From: Rufibacter immobilis
GTDB taxonomy: Bacteria; Bacteroidota; Bacteroidia; Cytophagales; Hymenobacteraceae
Length of the DNA: 64,000 nt
Assembly: GCF_003721565.1 (NCBI RefSeq)
Contig: NZ_RJJE01000001.1
Location: 186,001 to 250,000, forward strand
Reading direction: 5' to 3'
Below, piece after piece: positions 8,373 through 17,945 of the stretch. The translations under genes were made by a program, and so were the position numbers. Numbering within the stretch: the stretch's first letter is position 1; each line of letters starts with the position of its first letter. Below the pieces are notes generated by a model. It was not told where the DNA came from and did no database searches. It worked only from the letters and a program-made list of their open reading frames with translations.

Positions 8373-9254
8373 CTAGCCTATGGTAATGGAGTAAGCGGCT
8401 TCAAAGGTTTCTCCCGCGCCTAAAGACTGCATCCCTTCTTTCTGGCTTAGTTCAATGGGTGCCCCCGCGCTGCCCGCAATGCCGTACCAAGGTTCAAGGC
8501 ACAGGAACGGGGCGCCTACCCGTTTGGTCCAGATACCCAGGAACGGGAAACCGGCAAACTGCATCTGCACAAAGTGAGGGTGCCGGTCGCATTTGAGGGT
8601 GATGCGCTCTGAGCGGAAGCCCTTGAACACCAACGCATCTTTCTTATACTGCTCATACCGGAGCGGCAGCACGGCCATGTTGTCCAGGACCGGCTCCGTG
8701 AGCCCGTTCTGCAAACCGGTGCCGTCTTCCAGCAGGTACCGCGAAAGGGTTTCGGGTTGGGAGAACTCCAGGTAATAGTCTTCAAACTCTTGCCCCGGCA
8801 GCAGCGGTACGTTAAATGCGGGGTGCGCACCAATGGAAAAGAGCATCTCCCCTTCGCCGGTATGCTGTACCTGCCACTTCACCTCCAGCGTCTGGCCCTG
8901 CAACCGGTAAGAAATGCGCAGCGCGAAGTGGAACGGGTACACTCTCAGGGTTTCAGCGGAGGAAGTCAGTTCATACACCAGTTGGTCTGCCTGCTGCTCT
9001 ACCAGCGTAAACTCCTGGTCGCGGGCGAACCCGTGCTGCGGCAGTTGGTAGGTCTGGCCCTGGTGCAGGTACTGGTCCTGGGGCAGGCGGCCCACAATAG
9101 GGAAAAGCACGGGCGCGTGGCGGTTCCAGAAGGTGCCATCGGCTTGCCAGAGGTATTCCAGCCCCGCGTCTTTCTTGACCAAACTACACAGTTCTGCGCC
9201 GGCGCTTTTCACGCACACGCGCACATAGTCGTTCTCCAGATAGGTGGTGTTCAT
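8373..9254 (-). CDS. Aldose 1-epimerase family protein (LacX-like)
   Basis: Predicted mutarotase-like enzyme acting on the anomeric carbon of free or phosphorylated hexoses in the cytoplasm. The 293-residue sequence has the galactose-mutarotase beta-sandwich pattern: GAELCSLVKKDAGLEYLWQAD, HAPVLFPIVGRL, LPQHGFARDQEF (His region), FSIGAHPAFNVPL (second His region) and LCLEPWYGIA with the catalytic-type Glu. It matches the LacX subgroup better than GalM. Its start overlaps by 4 bp (ATGA) the stop of the NadR-like gene, so the two are translationally coupled. Confidence 0.85.
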   Translation of the reverse strand: MNTTYLENDYVRVCVKSAGAELCSLVKKDAGLEYLWQADGTFWNRHAPVLFPIVGRLPQDQYLHQGQTYQLPQHGFARDQEFTLVEQQADQLVYELTSSAETLRVYPFHFALRISYRLQGQTLEVKWQVQHTGEGEMLFSIGAHPAFNVPLLPGQEFEDYYLEFSQPETLSRYLLEDGTGLQNGLTEPVLDNMAVLPLRYEQYKKDALVFKGFRSERITLKCDRHPHFVQMQFAGFPFLGIWTKRVGAPFLCLEPWYGIAGSAGAPIELSQKEGMQSLGAGETFEAAYSITIG

Positions 9255-9784
9255 GAGGGAGAGGTAAAGGTTGAGTTTCTGAGGTGCTCCACGGCCTGCA
9301 CGGCGTTCTGGAACCGGACCTCGGCGGAGCCAGAAATCTCTACGAATGGCACGCCCATCTGTTCCAACTCACGCTTGTACCAGTCATAGAAAAACTGCCG
9401 GAGGTGCGGGTGCTCGCGCTGCGGGTCTGGCTGCCAGGGCAAATCTACGTCCATGAGCAGGTACAGGTCGCAGGCTTGCCGTTTGAGTTCATTCAGAATA
9501 AAGGGAGAACAATTGCCGTAAGCGTGCTCAGACCAGATTTTGAGCACCAGCAACTCAGTGTCCAGGAACAGCAGCGGCGGATTTTCCCGCGCCTCGGCCT
9601 GCCAGAGGTCCAGCTGCCCCTGGGCGATGGTGTCCAGGTCAGGGGCCTGGTAGGGGCGGCCCAATTGGTTCAGGAACGTGCGGGCGTATTCGGGTACCCA
9701 CGGGGCGCCGTAATGCCGTGCCAGCTGCGCGGCCAGCGTTGATTTACCGGTGCTTTCGGGGCCCGTGATGGCGATCTTGATCAA
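9251..9784 (-). CDS. NadR-like ribosylnicotinamide kinase / AAA ATPase
   Basis: A 177-residue P-loop protein matching the kinase domain of NadR, which turns nicotinamide riboside into NMN. GPESTGKST at residues 8-16 is the Walker A, PEYARTFL (~34) and LFLDTELLVLKIW (~74) are family hallmarks, and LLMDVDLPWQPDPQREHP (~114) is the lid-type motif. The N-terminal adenylyltransferase and HTH of enterobacterial NadR are absent. PnuC, the transporter of the same vitamin, is encoded 2.5 kb away on the same strand, which supports the assignment. It is the first gene of a coupled pair with the aldose epimerase. Confidence 0.85.
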   Translation of the reverse strand: MIKIAITGPESTGKSTLAAQLARHYGAPWVPEYARTFLNQLGRPYQAPDLDTIAQGQLDLWQAEARENPPLLFLDTELLVLKIWSEHAYGNCSPFILNELKRQACDLYLLMDVDLPWQPDPQREHPHLRQFFYDWYKRELEQMGVPFVEISGSAEVRFQNAVQAVEHLRNSTFTSPS

Positions 9785-9802
9785 ACTGCTCAGGTTAAGA
9801 AG

Positions 9803-9850
9803 CTTTCCGTTTAGGGGCTCTTTTTGGAAAAACAGGCGCTAAACGGAAAG
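9803..9850. repeat. Dispersed palindrome, copy 8
   Basis: Core 9809-9844 has three mismatched arm positions, but flanks CTTTCC/GGAAAG pair perfectly for 6 bp. It lies between the NadR-like start and the DUF2490 stop. Confidence 0.8.
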
Positions 9851-9874
9851 CAAGGAAATAAAAAGAAGATCAGC

Positions 9875-10633
9875 TTACGGAGCCGGGGTTACGGGGGCTT
9901 TCTTCCGGAAGTCAAGGTTATAGGTAAGGCCTACCTGCAAGGTGTGGTTGTTCTCAAACCAGACGCCGTTGCGCTGGGCCACGTGCTGGTGCAGATAACC
10001 CACCTCCAGCGTGGCGTCTTTGTGGAAACGGTAGCCCAGGGCGGCATAGGCGCGGTTCTGGTCAAAGATGTTGTTGGTCACGTTGGGCCCAAAGTTCACG
10101 AACACCTCGTCATACAGCCCCAGGTAGAATTCTTTGTCCTCTAGCGTAGCGCCCTGCAACGGAATGGTAGCCCTGAACTGGTAGCGCACGCGGTTGAGGT
10201 AAGTGTAATCCTCGGCCCCGGCAAATTTAATCCAGCGCTGCTCCAGCCGGAACCGGTGCTGCAAAGTAAAGATGCCGTGGTTGTCCCTGAGCTGCAACTG
10301 CTGGTAGGTGCGGTGCTCCGGGAAATCATCGGCGGCGGGATTGTCTCCGTACGGATAGGTGTGCACGTAGGCGTAGCCCCCGGCCAAGGAGGCGCGGTCA
10401 GAGAGGTTGTACACCAGCGCCAGGCGGGGCATGAACTGCTGGGCCTCCGTGACTATTTTGTAACGTCTGAGCTGGAACTCGGTGTGCAGCCCCCATCTAT
10501 CGGTCAGTTTGTGGGTTCCGAAGTACATGAACCAGCCGTTGAAGTTGGTGTCATGCCTTCTGTTATTCTGGGCCGAAGCCTCTGGCAGCAATAAGACAAA
10601 GGCGAGGGAGAGCAACAGGAGAATTTTCTTCAT
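9875..10633 (-). CDS. DUF2490 outer-membrane protein
   Basis: A 252-residue protein. The ATG at 10633 gives MKKILLLLSLAF... with a signal cut at ASA-Q; the track up to 10708 is too long and lacks signal features. Features of DUF2490 are clear: the NGWFMYFGTHKLTDRWGLHTEFQLR opening, FMPRLALVYNL, GGYAYVHTYPYG, and LQHRFRLEQRW, followed by alternating strands to the C-terminus. The family is a predicted outer-membrane barrel of unknown cargo in Bacteroidota. The gene stands alone between two palindrome copies. Confidence 0.88.
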   Translation of the reverse strand: MKKILLLLSLAFVLLLPEASAQNNRRHDTNFNGWFMYFGTHKLTDRWGLHTEFQLRRYKIVTEAQQFMPRLALVYNLSDRASLAGGYAYVHTYPYGDNPAADDFPEHRTYQQLQLRDNHGIFTLQHRFRLEQRWIKFAGAEDYTYLNRVRYQFRATIPLQGATLEDKEFYLGLYDEVFVNFGPNVTNNIFDQNRAYAALGYRFHKDATLEVGYLHQHVAQRNGVWFENNHTLQVGLTYNLDFRKKAPVTPAP

Positions 10634-10721
10634 AGCATAAAAGGTATAAGCGTGGCAAACCCGGCCGCGCTTCAGGGGTTGCGGCGGCAGGCGGGGCAAA
10701 ATTAACAACTGCGGGCAATTT

Positions 10722-10762
10722 GGCCTGTTTTTATCCAGATTTCGGAAAAATAGCCCCTAAAC
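10722..10762. repeat. Dispersed palindrome, copy 9 (left arm decayed)
   Basis: Only the right arm AAAAATAGCCCCTAAAC is well kept; the left has become GCCTGTTTTTATCC. It is upstream of the DUF2490 gene. Confidence 0.6.
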
Positions 10763-10777
10763 GTGATAAAACGCAAA

Positions 10778-10801
10778 AACCCACCGCCAAAGCCGTGGGT
10801 T
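10778..10801 (-). terminator. Terminator of the PAP2 gene
   Basis: Stem AACCCAC / GTGGGTT with further GC pairs in the loop. Read on the minus strand it is followed by a T run. It lies 44 bp after the PAP2 stop. Confidence 0.6.
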
Positions 10802-10844
10802 CTCTGCGCCAGTCAACCTGTGTCAAAGGCTACCGGCAGCGCAT

Positions 10845-11708
10845 CTATTCTGCTCTGTAGAAACTAGAGCCCTTTTTGCGGTTGCGGTAATCGTCTAGGT
10901 TCATGGTGAGGGAGAAGCCCGGCACCCCATAGATATAGGCCGGCGACATCACAATGGTAGGCTTGCGGCCCCACCGGTTGCGGTGCGACAGGTACGCCAG
11001 GTGCGAAGACAACATGCCTATGCCCGCGCCCACAAACACATCAGACTGCCAGTGCTTGTTGTTGAGCATCCTGAACGCGCCCACGCTGGTGGCAATGGTG
11101 TACGCGCCAATGCCGTACCAGGGGCTTTTGTGCTTGAGCTCAGAGTTGAGGATGGAGGCCGCCAAAAAAGCCTGCGCCGTGTGCCCAGAGGGCATGGACT
11201 CGCGGTTCTCGCCGTTAGGCCGCTCCAGGTTGGAGACCTGCTTTATCCCGAAGACCGTGACGGCAAAAATGGCCTCGGCCTTGAGAATGAGGATGGACGT
11301 GTTCAGGAAGTCATTGTTGGACTTGACGTTGAAGAGGTTGGCCGCCGCCAGCTCCACGTACGGCATCACCAGCAGCACATCGTCTACCTTGGTCCTGAAG
11401 TTGGGGAAGTGCTTCTGAATATCGCGCTTGGCGTCATAGCTGCTGTAAATCCCGTTGTCTTTGATGGTAGTCAAGCCATAGGCAATCAGGATGGTGGGGA
11501 TGATGGTGGCCTTAAACGCTTTCGATTTGAAAAAAGGAGCCTTGGCGCCGGGAGCCGTGACAGAGTCCTGGTACTTCTTCAAGGTGTCTGCCGCCACCAC
11601 CGGGTCCTGGTACTTTTTGAGCGTATCTGCCTCCTGGGCCATCAACTCCTGACCAGACAAACCTATGCAAAAAGTGAGGGCAAGCCAGAAACGTACTATG
11701 TTTTTCAT
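10845..11708 (-). CDS. PAP2-family phosphatase
   Basis: Secreted or membrane-associated acid phosphatase of the PAP2 fold, probably acting on lipid phosphates such as undecaprenyl or phosphatidyl phosphates. The 287-residue protein starts with a signal peptide ending LMAQ. The three PAP2 signatures are present: K-x(5)-RP (KQVSNLERP), PSGH (SMPSGHTAQAF), and a third motif with R-x(5)-H-x-x-x-D (RMLNNKHWQSD). Between the signal and the domain a short unit, ADTLKKYQD plus three residues, is repeated twice in tandem (~27-51), which looks like a recent internal duplication. The gene is alone on its transcript. Confidence 0.9.
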   Translation of the reverse strand: MKNIVRFWLALTFCIGLSGQELMAQEADTLKKYQDPVVAADTLKKYQDSVTAPGAKAPFFKSKAFKATIIPTILIAYGLTTIKDNGIYSSYDAKRDIQKHFPNFRTKVDDVLLVMPYVELAAANLFNVKSNNDFLNTSILILKAEAIFAVTVFGIKQVSNLERPNGENRESMPSGHTAQAFLAASILNSELKHKSPWYGIGAYTIATSVGAFRMLNNKHWQSDVFVGAGIGMLSSHLAYLSHRNRWGRKPTIVMSPAYIYGVPGFSLTMNLDDYRNRKKGSSFYRAE

Positions 11709-11872
11709 AAGCCTACAGTTTGAGGGATGAGAAAGTAATCTTCTGCTTAATCGTTAGAAACGGCAAAGGGTTACTTCTTGGGCCTATTTTTATTGGATTA
11801 TACCTCACCGCCCCCTGAAATTGCCCCTTCTGCCTGCCTGCACAGCTCACCCACTGAAAAATGCAGCCTCTG

Positions 11873-11907
11873 GTTTGGGTCTGTTTTGCGAAAAAGAGCC
11901 CCTAAAC
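11873..11907. repeat. Dispersed palindrome, copy 10 (left arm decayed)
   Basis: The right arm AAAAAGAGCCCCTAAAC is intact; the left arm is GTTTGGGTCTGTTTT. It lies upstream of the PAP2 gene. Confidence 0.65.
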
Positions 11908-11935
11908 GTCTTAAGGCCAACTCCTAGCTAAAAAG

Positions 11936-11964
11936 AAAACCCAGGGCCATCGGCCTCGGGTTTT
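11936..11964 (-). terminator. Probable terminator of the pnuC transcript
   Basis: Stem AAAACCC / GGGTTTT with inner GCC/GGC pairing. On the minus strand it is followed by CTTTTT. It is 370 bp past the pnuC stop, so it may serve another short transcript. Confidence 0.5.
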
Positions 11965-12333
11965 CCAGGAAATCTATCTAAATCGCCACCGTAACCCTGG
12001 CGGCAGGGGCAAATGCGTCATCATTCATTATTCACAATTTGCAGCGTTTTTCCTCCCTGCCAGGAGGTGAAATCTCTGGCTTCCTCACTTTTTGCATGGG
12101 CACAAGCGGGCACATTCCTTTACCACACCAACGATCAAAATTGACAAACTGGTATGCGCGCGCCGCACAAGCCACTCTTTCCTGAGAAGACCAAGAGCGC
12201 CCCACAACCTGACTTATGAGGCGAAGCAATACTTGGAAACCCAGCAGGATTACACAAAATAACAATGGTGAATGATAACCGATGCTCTGCAAAAGCACCG
12301 GGCAGCCCTTCCGGGGAAGAAAGGAACTAGCGG
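11965..12333. other. Gene-free stretch downstream of pnuC
   Basis: No convincing gene. A minus-strand open frame runs through it from inside pnuC (frame-shifted relative to pnuC) and ends at 12032; its amino-acid make-up (many Cys, Arg, Trp) is not protein-like. The stretch could be a decayed element. CCTCCCTGCCAGGAGG at ~12051 is a small inverted repeat. Confidence 0.4.
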
Positions 12334-12945
12334 CTACCGGGCTGCCTCCTGCGGCGAGGCGGTCATGCTTTTCTTCCAGTCTAGGTAGCCCCACCAGGCC
12401 AGCCCCAGGTACAGCAGGTACAGCCCGGCGGTAGGGTACAGCTCCTTGTAAATATAAATGGGCACGTACACGGCGTCCACCACTAGCCAGATAAGCCAGT
12501 TCTCCAGCTTTTTGCGGCTCATGAGCCACTGCGCGCCCAGGCTCACGGCGGTGGTGGAGGCATCCCAGTAGGCCAGGTCGGCGTCTGTGTTGTGGTGCAG
12601 GTAGCTGCCTAGCCCCAGGGTGAAGACCGGCACAAACAGCAGCAGCCAACCCCACTGCCGGGAGGTCATTCTGGAGACCGGCCGCTCGACCCGCTGTTTG
12701 TCTTTGTGCAGCCACATGTACCACCCGTAGAAGTTGAGCACGGCAAACATGACCTGCAGGCCCATGTCTGCATACAGGCGGGCTTTGTAGAAGATGACGA
12801 TGTACAGGAGCACGCTGATGAGCGCGATGGGGAAGGTCCAGATGTTCTGGCGGGCCGCCAGCCACACGCACAACAAGCCCGTGACCACGCCCACCACCTC
12901 GGTGACCAATGCCAGATCCCATTGACTGGGCGAGAGAAAATCCAT
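12334..12945 (-). CDS. pnuC: Nicotinamide riboside transporter PnuC
   Basis: Inner-membrane facilitator of the PnuC family that imports nicotinamide riboside (or thiamine in some members). The 203-residue sequence has seven hydrophobic segments and the family hallmarks: an early EVVGVVTGLLCVWLAARQN, NIWTFPIALISVLLYIVIFYKARLYADMGLQ, FYGWYMW, and a late W-L-x-x-D-A-V-Y-V-P-I-Y. The nearby NadR-like kinase gene supports nicotinamide riboside as the substrate. The start at 12945 is the first ATG after the shared spacer. The gene is divergent from the rhodanese gene, with a palindrome in the spacer. No TPP riboswitch is visible upstream. Confidence 0.9.
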   Translation of the reverse strand: MDFLSPSQWDLALVTEVVGVVTGLLCVWLAARQNIWTFPIALISVLLYIVIFYKARLYADMGLQVMFAVLNFYGWYMWLHKDKQRVERPVSRMTSRQWGWLLLFVPVFTLGLGSYLHHNTDADLAYWDASTTAVSLGAQWLMSRKKLENWLIWLVVDAVYVPIYIYKELYPTAGLYLLYLGLAWWGYLDWKKSMTASPQEAAR

Positions 12946-12960
12946 AGAAAGCCTTTACGT

Positions 12961-13012
12961 CCGTTCCCGTTTAGGGGCTGTTTTTCCAAAAAGAGCCCCT
13001 AAACGGGAACGG
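12961..13012. repeat. Dispersed palindrome, copy 11 (extended)
   Basis: Core 12969-13004 has one mismatch. The flanks CCGTTCCC/GGGAACGG pair for 8 bp. It lies in a divergent spacer between pnuC and the rhodanese gene, so here it cannot be a 3-prime-end element. Confidence 0.9.
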
Positions 13013-13091
13013 GCAGGGGAAACACCGCAAAAATAGAAGCTTCTGCACAGCTTGTACCGGCGGCGGGCCATTTCAGGAAAATATTTTGGCC

Positions 13092-13099
13092 TATCTTTG
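13092..13099 (+). promoter_or_regulatory. -7 box (TATCTTTG) abutting the rhodanese start
   Basis: A perfect match to the Bacteroidota -7 consensus TAnnTTTG, only 4 nt before the ATG at 13104. No good -33 TTG is found. If it is real, the transcript would start at or just after the ATG, giving a leaderless message. Confidence 0.45.
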
Positions 13100-13103
13100 C
13101 CCC

Positions 13104-13424
13104 ATGCTCCCAGAGATCACGCCCCAACAACTGAAAGAACGCCTGGACAACCAGGAGCCCCTGCAACTCATTGATGTGCGCGAACCCCATGAATGGGCCA
13201 TCTGCAACCTGGGCGGCCAACTCATTCCGCTGGGCGAACTTTCTAAGCAAGCCGCCACCCTGGACAAAGACAAAACCACCGTGCTTATCTGCCACCATGG
13301 CTTCCGGAGCGCCCAGGCCCTTCTGTTCCTGCAGCAGCGCCACGGTTTCCCCCATCTGCTCAACCTCAAAGGCGGCGTACATGCGTGGGCGCTGGAGGTA
13401 GATCCCGCGTTTCCGGTATACTAA
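13104..13424 (+). CDS. Rhodanese-like domain protein
   Basis: A 106-residue single-domain rhodanese, a sulfurtransferase or sulfur carrier. I start at the ATG at 13104 (MLPEITPQQLKERL), the usual beginning of the domain; the frame from 13086 adds six residues upstream of the -7 box and is unlikely. Motifs: LIDVREPHEWAICNLGG at ~22 (CH2A box), and the active loop CHHGFRSAQAL with the catalytic Cys at ~64, then HLLNLKGGVHAWA. It has no signal peptide, so it is cytoplasmic. It lies upstream of guaB, 158 bp apart, with a decayed palindrome between. Confidence 0.92.
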   Translation: MLPEITPQQLKERLDNQEPLQLIDVREPHEWAICNLGGQLIPLGELSKQAATLDKDKTTVLICHHGFRSAQALLFLQQRHGFPHLLNLKGGVHAWALEVDPAFPVY

Positions 13425-13433
13425 ACCATACCG

Positions 13434-13468
13434 CTTTTCGCCTGTTTCTGGAAAAATGGCCGCTAAAC
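13434..13468. repeat. Dispersed palindrome, copy 12 (left arm decayed)
   Basis: The right arm AAAAATGGCCGCTAAAC is kept and the left is weak. It lies 9 bp after the rhodanese stop. Confidence 0.6.
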
Positions 13469-13519
13469 GGCCCGCCCGGCTAGCCCCACCGCCAAGTTCT
13501 TAAAGAAAGTTTTTCCTGA

Positions 13520-15052
<1,533 letters not shown>

Positions 15053-15082
15053 TCTTTGGGCATTTGCCCCTGCTTTCCTACA

Positions 15083-15124
15083 AAACGCTGTGTCCCTCCC
15101 GCTGGGGCACAGCGTTTCTTTTTT
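15083..15124 (+). terminator. guaB terminator
   Basis: 14-bp stem AAACGCTGTGTCCC / GGGGCACAGCGTTT (13 of 14 pairs) followed by CTTTTTT. Confidence 0.9.
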
Positions 15125-15160
15125 ATCCTTACGGGTAAACCAAGACAACTCGCTTTTCTG

Positions 15161-15195
15161 GTTTCGCCTTCTTTTTAAAAAAAGAGCCGCTAAAC
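15161..15195. repeat. Dispersed palindrome, copy 13 (left arm decayed)
   Basis: The right arm AAAAAGAGCCGCTAAAC is intact and the left arm is GTTTCGCCTTCTTTTT. It follows the guaB terminator. Confidence 0.65.
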
Positions 15196-15507
15196 GCAAA
15201 TTCATCTCCAGGCACTAACTCATTCATCTTCTAGGCGTTAAACCTTCTTTAGCCCAGCAACCGTCCCTTGCAACAAAGGTTAGTTTCTTGCCTAGTGAAT
15301 CATTGTTAAAAATTTATCGTTTGCTATATATTCTTCGGCTATTTTCGCTTCGCCGACGTTTCCACTGCCGTATTTTTTATGTGTAGAGGAGATCAGACAG
15401 GCAGTGCAGCCACTGGAAGAACATAACTTTTTTTTAGTTACTTTTAGGCAGAATATCGTATTCACGCACAGCTAAACCCTAACCAGCACCAGCAGGCAAG
15501 TTTCACA
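15196..15507. other. Upstream region of the phosphatase gene
   Basis: No gene. AT-rich; it must hold the promoter of the 15508 gene, but no exact TAnnTTTG box is seen (GTTACTTTTAGG near 15440 is the nearest candidate). Confidence 0.4.
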
Positions 15508-17586
15508 ATGCCCCAAGACAAAACAATCAAACGATTCACCTTCATAAGCGGATGCCTGAGTTGGGTGCTGTTATTGGTGAACGTCTTGTTTTTGGCCCGC
15601 CAGGGGCACGAAGGGGAAGCGAATGCGGCGTTCCCCTATCTTAGCAACCTGCTTTCCGTCATATTTATTCTCTCCGTGTTCCTGTACCAGCGCCACCATG
15701 TGCAAAGGCAGCGCAGCACAGAGTTCACAACGCCGCTATGGGGGCTGTTTGTGAAAGGAGGCTTAGGTGCCTACCTGTGCCTGCTCTTTTCCATTGGCTA
15801 CCCAGGGCTGAACCAACACTGGGTGAACAGCCCTTACCTGCTAGATGTGTTTTACCAGGTGGTATTTGGGTTGCTGGTGTACTTTCTGGGCAAAGCCTTT
15901 TACACCTGGCGCCAGCTCATCCTCTACCAGAAAACCAAAGACGTACAAAACCAGTGGAAATGGTTTGAGATTCTGGTCTTTATTTCCTTGCTGGTGCCCC
16001 TGTTCAATGTGGAGTACATGAACCACATTTTCCTCATCCTGGACCTGGGCCTGCTCCTTGGCTATAGTCTGTACATGAGCGTGCACCTGCGCTGGGTAGC
16101 GTTCCTGAGTTTGGACAAGAAATGGGGCAGCATCTTGCTTTTAACGGCTATTCTGGCCTCTGGGGCTCTGTTCGCCAAATTCCTGTTCCAGTACACAGAC
16201 TCGCCTGAACTGGTTATTGACTATACAGACAATCCGTTCCTACTGCTTACGCTGGCTTTTGTGCTCTTTTATGCCCTGGCCTCTTTGCTGGTGGCGCTGT
16301 TCAGTTTGCCTACCTCCCGAGTGTTTGAGCAGAAGAACGCAGATCTGCTCAGTTTCCAGCGCCTGAGCCAGACCATACAGCAGGGCAAGAACGAGGAAGA
16401 GGTGTACAATATGCTCTTTGAAAGCGCCATCAAAGCCACTGGGGCGGATGCCGCCTGGCTAGACATAGGAGAAGCTACGCACCTAGACACCTCCCAGATC
16501 AACGGAAGCCCCCTGGACGAAGAAGTGCAGGCCATGGTGAAAGCATTTATGACCATGGTGCATGAGCAGGACAGCAGCGCCATTGACCAAACCTATCTCA
16601 ACGGGGAACTGCACCTGCTACCAGAGTTCAAGAGCCTGCACAGTCCCTACTTTTCTTTACTGGTGGTGCCACTGGTTTCTGCCAAACGGCGCTACGGGCA
16701 CCTGTACCTGCTGTTAGAGGTAGAACAGGGGTTTGACCCAGACACCGTGAGCGTGGTGCAGTCCTTTGCCAACCAGACGGTGCTCACCATTGAGAACCTG
16801 CGCCTCATGCAGGAGTCTCTGCACAATGAACGGTACAAAGAAGAGCTGAAGATTGCGAGCCTGGTGCAGGACCGCCTGAACCCCAAAACCTTCCCCACCG
16901 ACACCTGGTTTGACATCAGCACCTATTCACAGGCCGCCAAGGAAGTAGGTGGTGACTTCTATGATTACCTGCAACTGAGTGAATCGCGCATTGCCATCAT
17001 CATCGGCGACGTGTCGGGGAAGGGGATCTCGGCGGCTTTCCACATGGCCCAGATGAAAGGGATCTTCCATGGCCTTATGCAGCAGGATTTACTGCCAGAC
17101 GAGTTCATGGTACAGGCCAACAGCGCCCTGAGCCGCTGCCTGGAACGTACGTCTTTCATCACCTCAGCACTCTACATCATTGACTACAAAATGCAGGGTG
17201 TTTCCTTCGCCCGGGCGGGCCACTGCCACACGCTTTACTACAACTCTATGATGGAAGATACGTTCTATTTCCAGACAGAAGGGTTAGGCCTGGGCATTGT
17301 GCGGGACGCTTCTTATGCCAAACGCATACACCGGCTGCACTATGACTACAACCCCGGCGACGTCATGGTGATTTACACAGATGGCATTGTAGAAGCCCGT
17401 AGCCCCCGCCAGGAGGAATATGGGGAGGAACGTTTAAAGTATATGCTTTCCCAAACCTACCACCTGGAGGCCGAGGACATCAAAAGCGCCATCATCAACG
17501 ACGTGAATGACTTTAGCAGCGATATCCTGCATGATGACCAGACCCTGCTCGTGATCAAGTTTAAACATCGTCAACCTAATAATTAG
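15508..17586 (+). CDS. Membrane SpoIIE-type serine phosphatase with GAF domain (RsbU-like)
   Basis: PP2C-type phosphatase expected to dephosphorylate an STAS antagonist. The 692 residues comprise about eight membrane helices (~10-270), a GAF-like sensor domain (~285-430, starting LSFQRLSQTIQQGKNEEEVYNMLFESAIKATGAD in two parts), a linker helix, and a SpoIIE/PP2C domain (~460-690). In the last, AAKEVGGDFYDY, IIGDVSGKGISAAFHMAQ, ARAGHCHTLYY, GLGLGI, VMVIYTDGIVEAR and DDQTLLVIK hold the expected metal-binding aspartates. The membrane part probably senses an envelope or lipid signal. It is the first of three genes encoding a complete partner-switching set, 20 bp from the next. Confidence 0.93.
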   Translation: MPQDKTIKRFTFISGCLSWVLLLVNVLFLARQGHEGEANAAFPYLSNLLSVIFILSVFLYQRHHVQRQRSTEFTTPLWGLFVKGGLGAYLCLLFSIGYPGLNQHWVNSPYLLDVFYQVVFGLLVYFLGKAFYTWRQLILYQKTKDVQNQWKWFEILVFISLLVPLFNVEYMNHIFLILDLGLLLGYSLYMSVHLRWVAFLSLDKKWGSILLLTAILASGALFAKFLFQYTDSPELVIDYTDNPFLLLTLAFVLFYALASLLVALFSLPTSRVFEQKNADLLSFQRLSQTIQQGKNEEEVYNMLFESAIKATGADAAWLDIGEATHLDTSQINGSPLDEEVQAMVKAFMTMVHEQDSSAIDQTYLNGELHLLPEFKSLHSPYFSLLVVPLVSAKRRYGHLYLLLEVEQGFDPDTVSVVQSFANQTVLTIENLRLMQESLHNERYKEELKIASLVQDRLNPKTFPTDTWFDISTYSQAAKEVGGDFYDYLQLSESRIAIIIGDVSGKGISAAFHMAQMKGIFHGLMQQDLLPDEFMVQANSALSRCLERTSFITSALYIIDYKMQGVSFARAGHCHTLYYNSMMEDTFYFQTEGLGLGIVRDASYAKRIHRLHYDYNPGDVMVIYTDGIVEARSPRQEEYGEERLKYMLSQTYHLEAEDIKSAIINDVNDFSSDILHDDQTLLVIKFKHRQPNN

Positions 17587-17606
17587 TACAACCGTAAAGA
17601 AGCACG

Positions 17607-17945
17607 ATGAAAATAAAACATACCATTTCCGACAACACCATCACGATTAGCCTGGATGGTGAACTAGACGCCAGCTCCTCTGTATTGCTGGACGAAGAAC
17701 TGTCTAATCCCAGCATCATGATGTTTGGCAAGATTCTGGTGGACTGCAAGAACCTGAATTATATCTCTTCTGCTGGTTTGGGCGTATTCATCTCCCATCT
17801 GCAACGCTTTGAAGATGCCCAGATCAAATTGATTTTCTTTAACATGCAGGAGAAGGTGCGCAACGTATTTGAGATACTGGGGCTGGATCTGCTCATGACT
17901 ATTGTCTCTTCCTATGAAGAAGCTGTGACCATAGCCAATGACTAA
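17607..17945 (+). CDS. STAS-domain anti-sigma-factor antagonist (RsbV/SpoIIAA-like)
   Basis: A 112-residue single STAS domain. It starts with a strand pair (KIKHTISDNTITISLDGELDASSSVLLDEEL) and carries the phosphorylation site in LNYISSAGLGVFISHL, where the second Ser of YISSAG is the usual target. In the family, the dephosphorylated form captures the kinase/anti-sigma protein. It lies between the phosphatase and the HATPase genes and overlaps the latter by 8 bp, so it is translationally coupled. Confidence 0.93.
   Translation: MKIKHTISDNTITISLDGELDASSSVLLDEELSNPSIMMFGKILVDCKNLNYISSAGLGVFISHLQRFEDAQIKLIFFNMQEKVRNVFEILGLDLLMTIVSSYEEAVTIAND

Noticed and set aside
12032..12922. Minus-strand 296-codon frame overlapping pnuC
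   Set aside because: PnuC in the other frame has clear family motifs; this frame is Arg/Pro/Cys-rich and not protein-like over pnuC.
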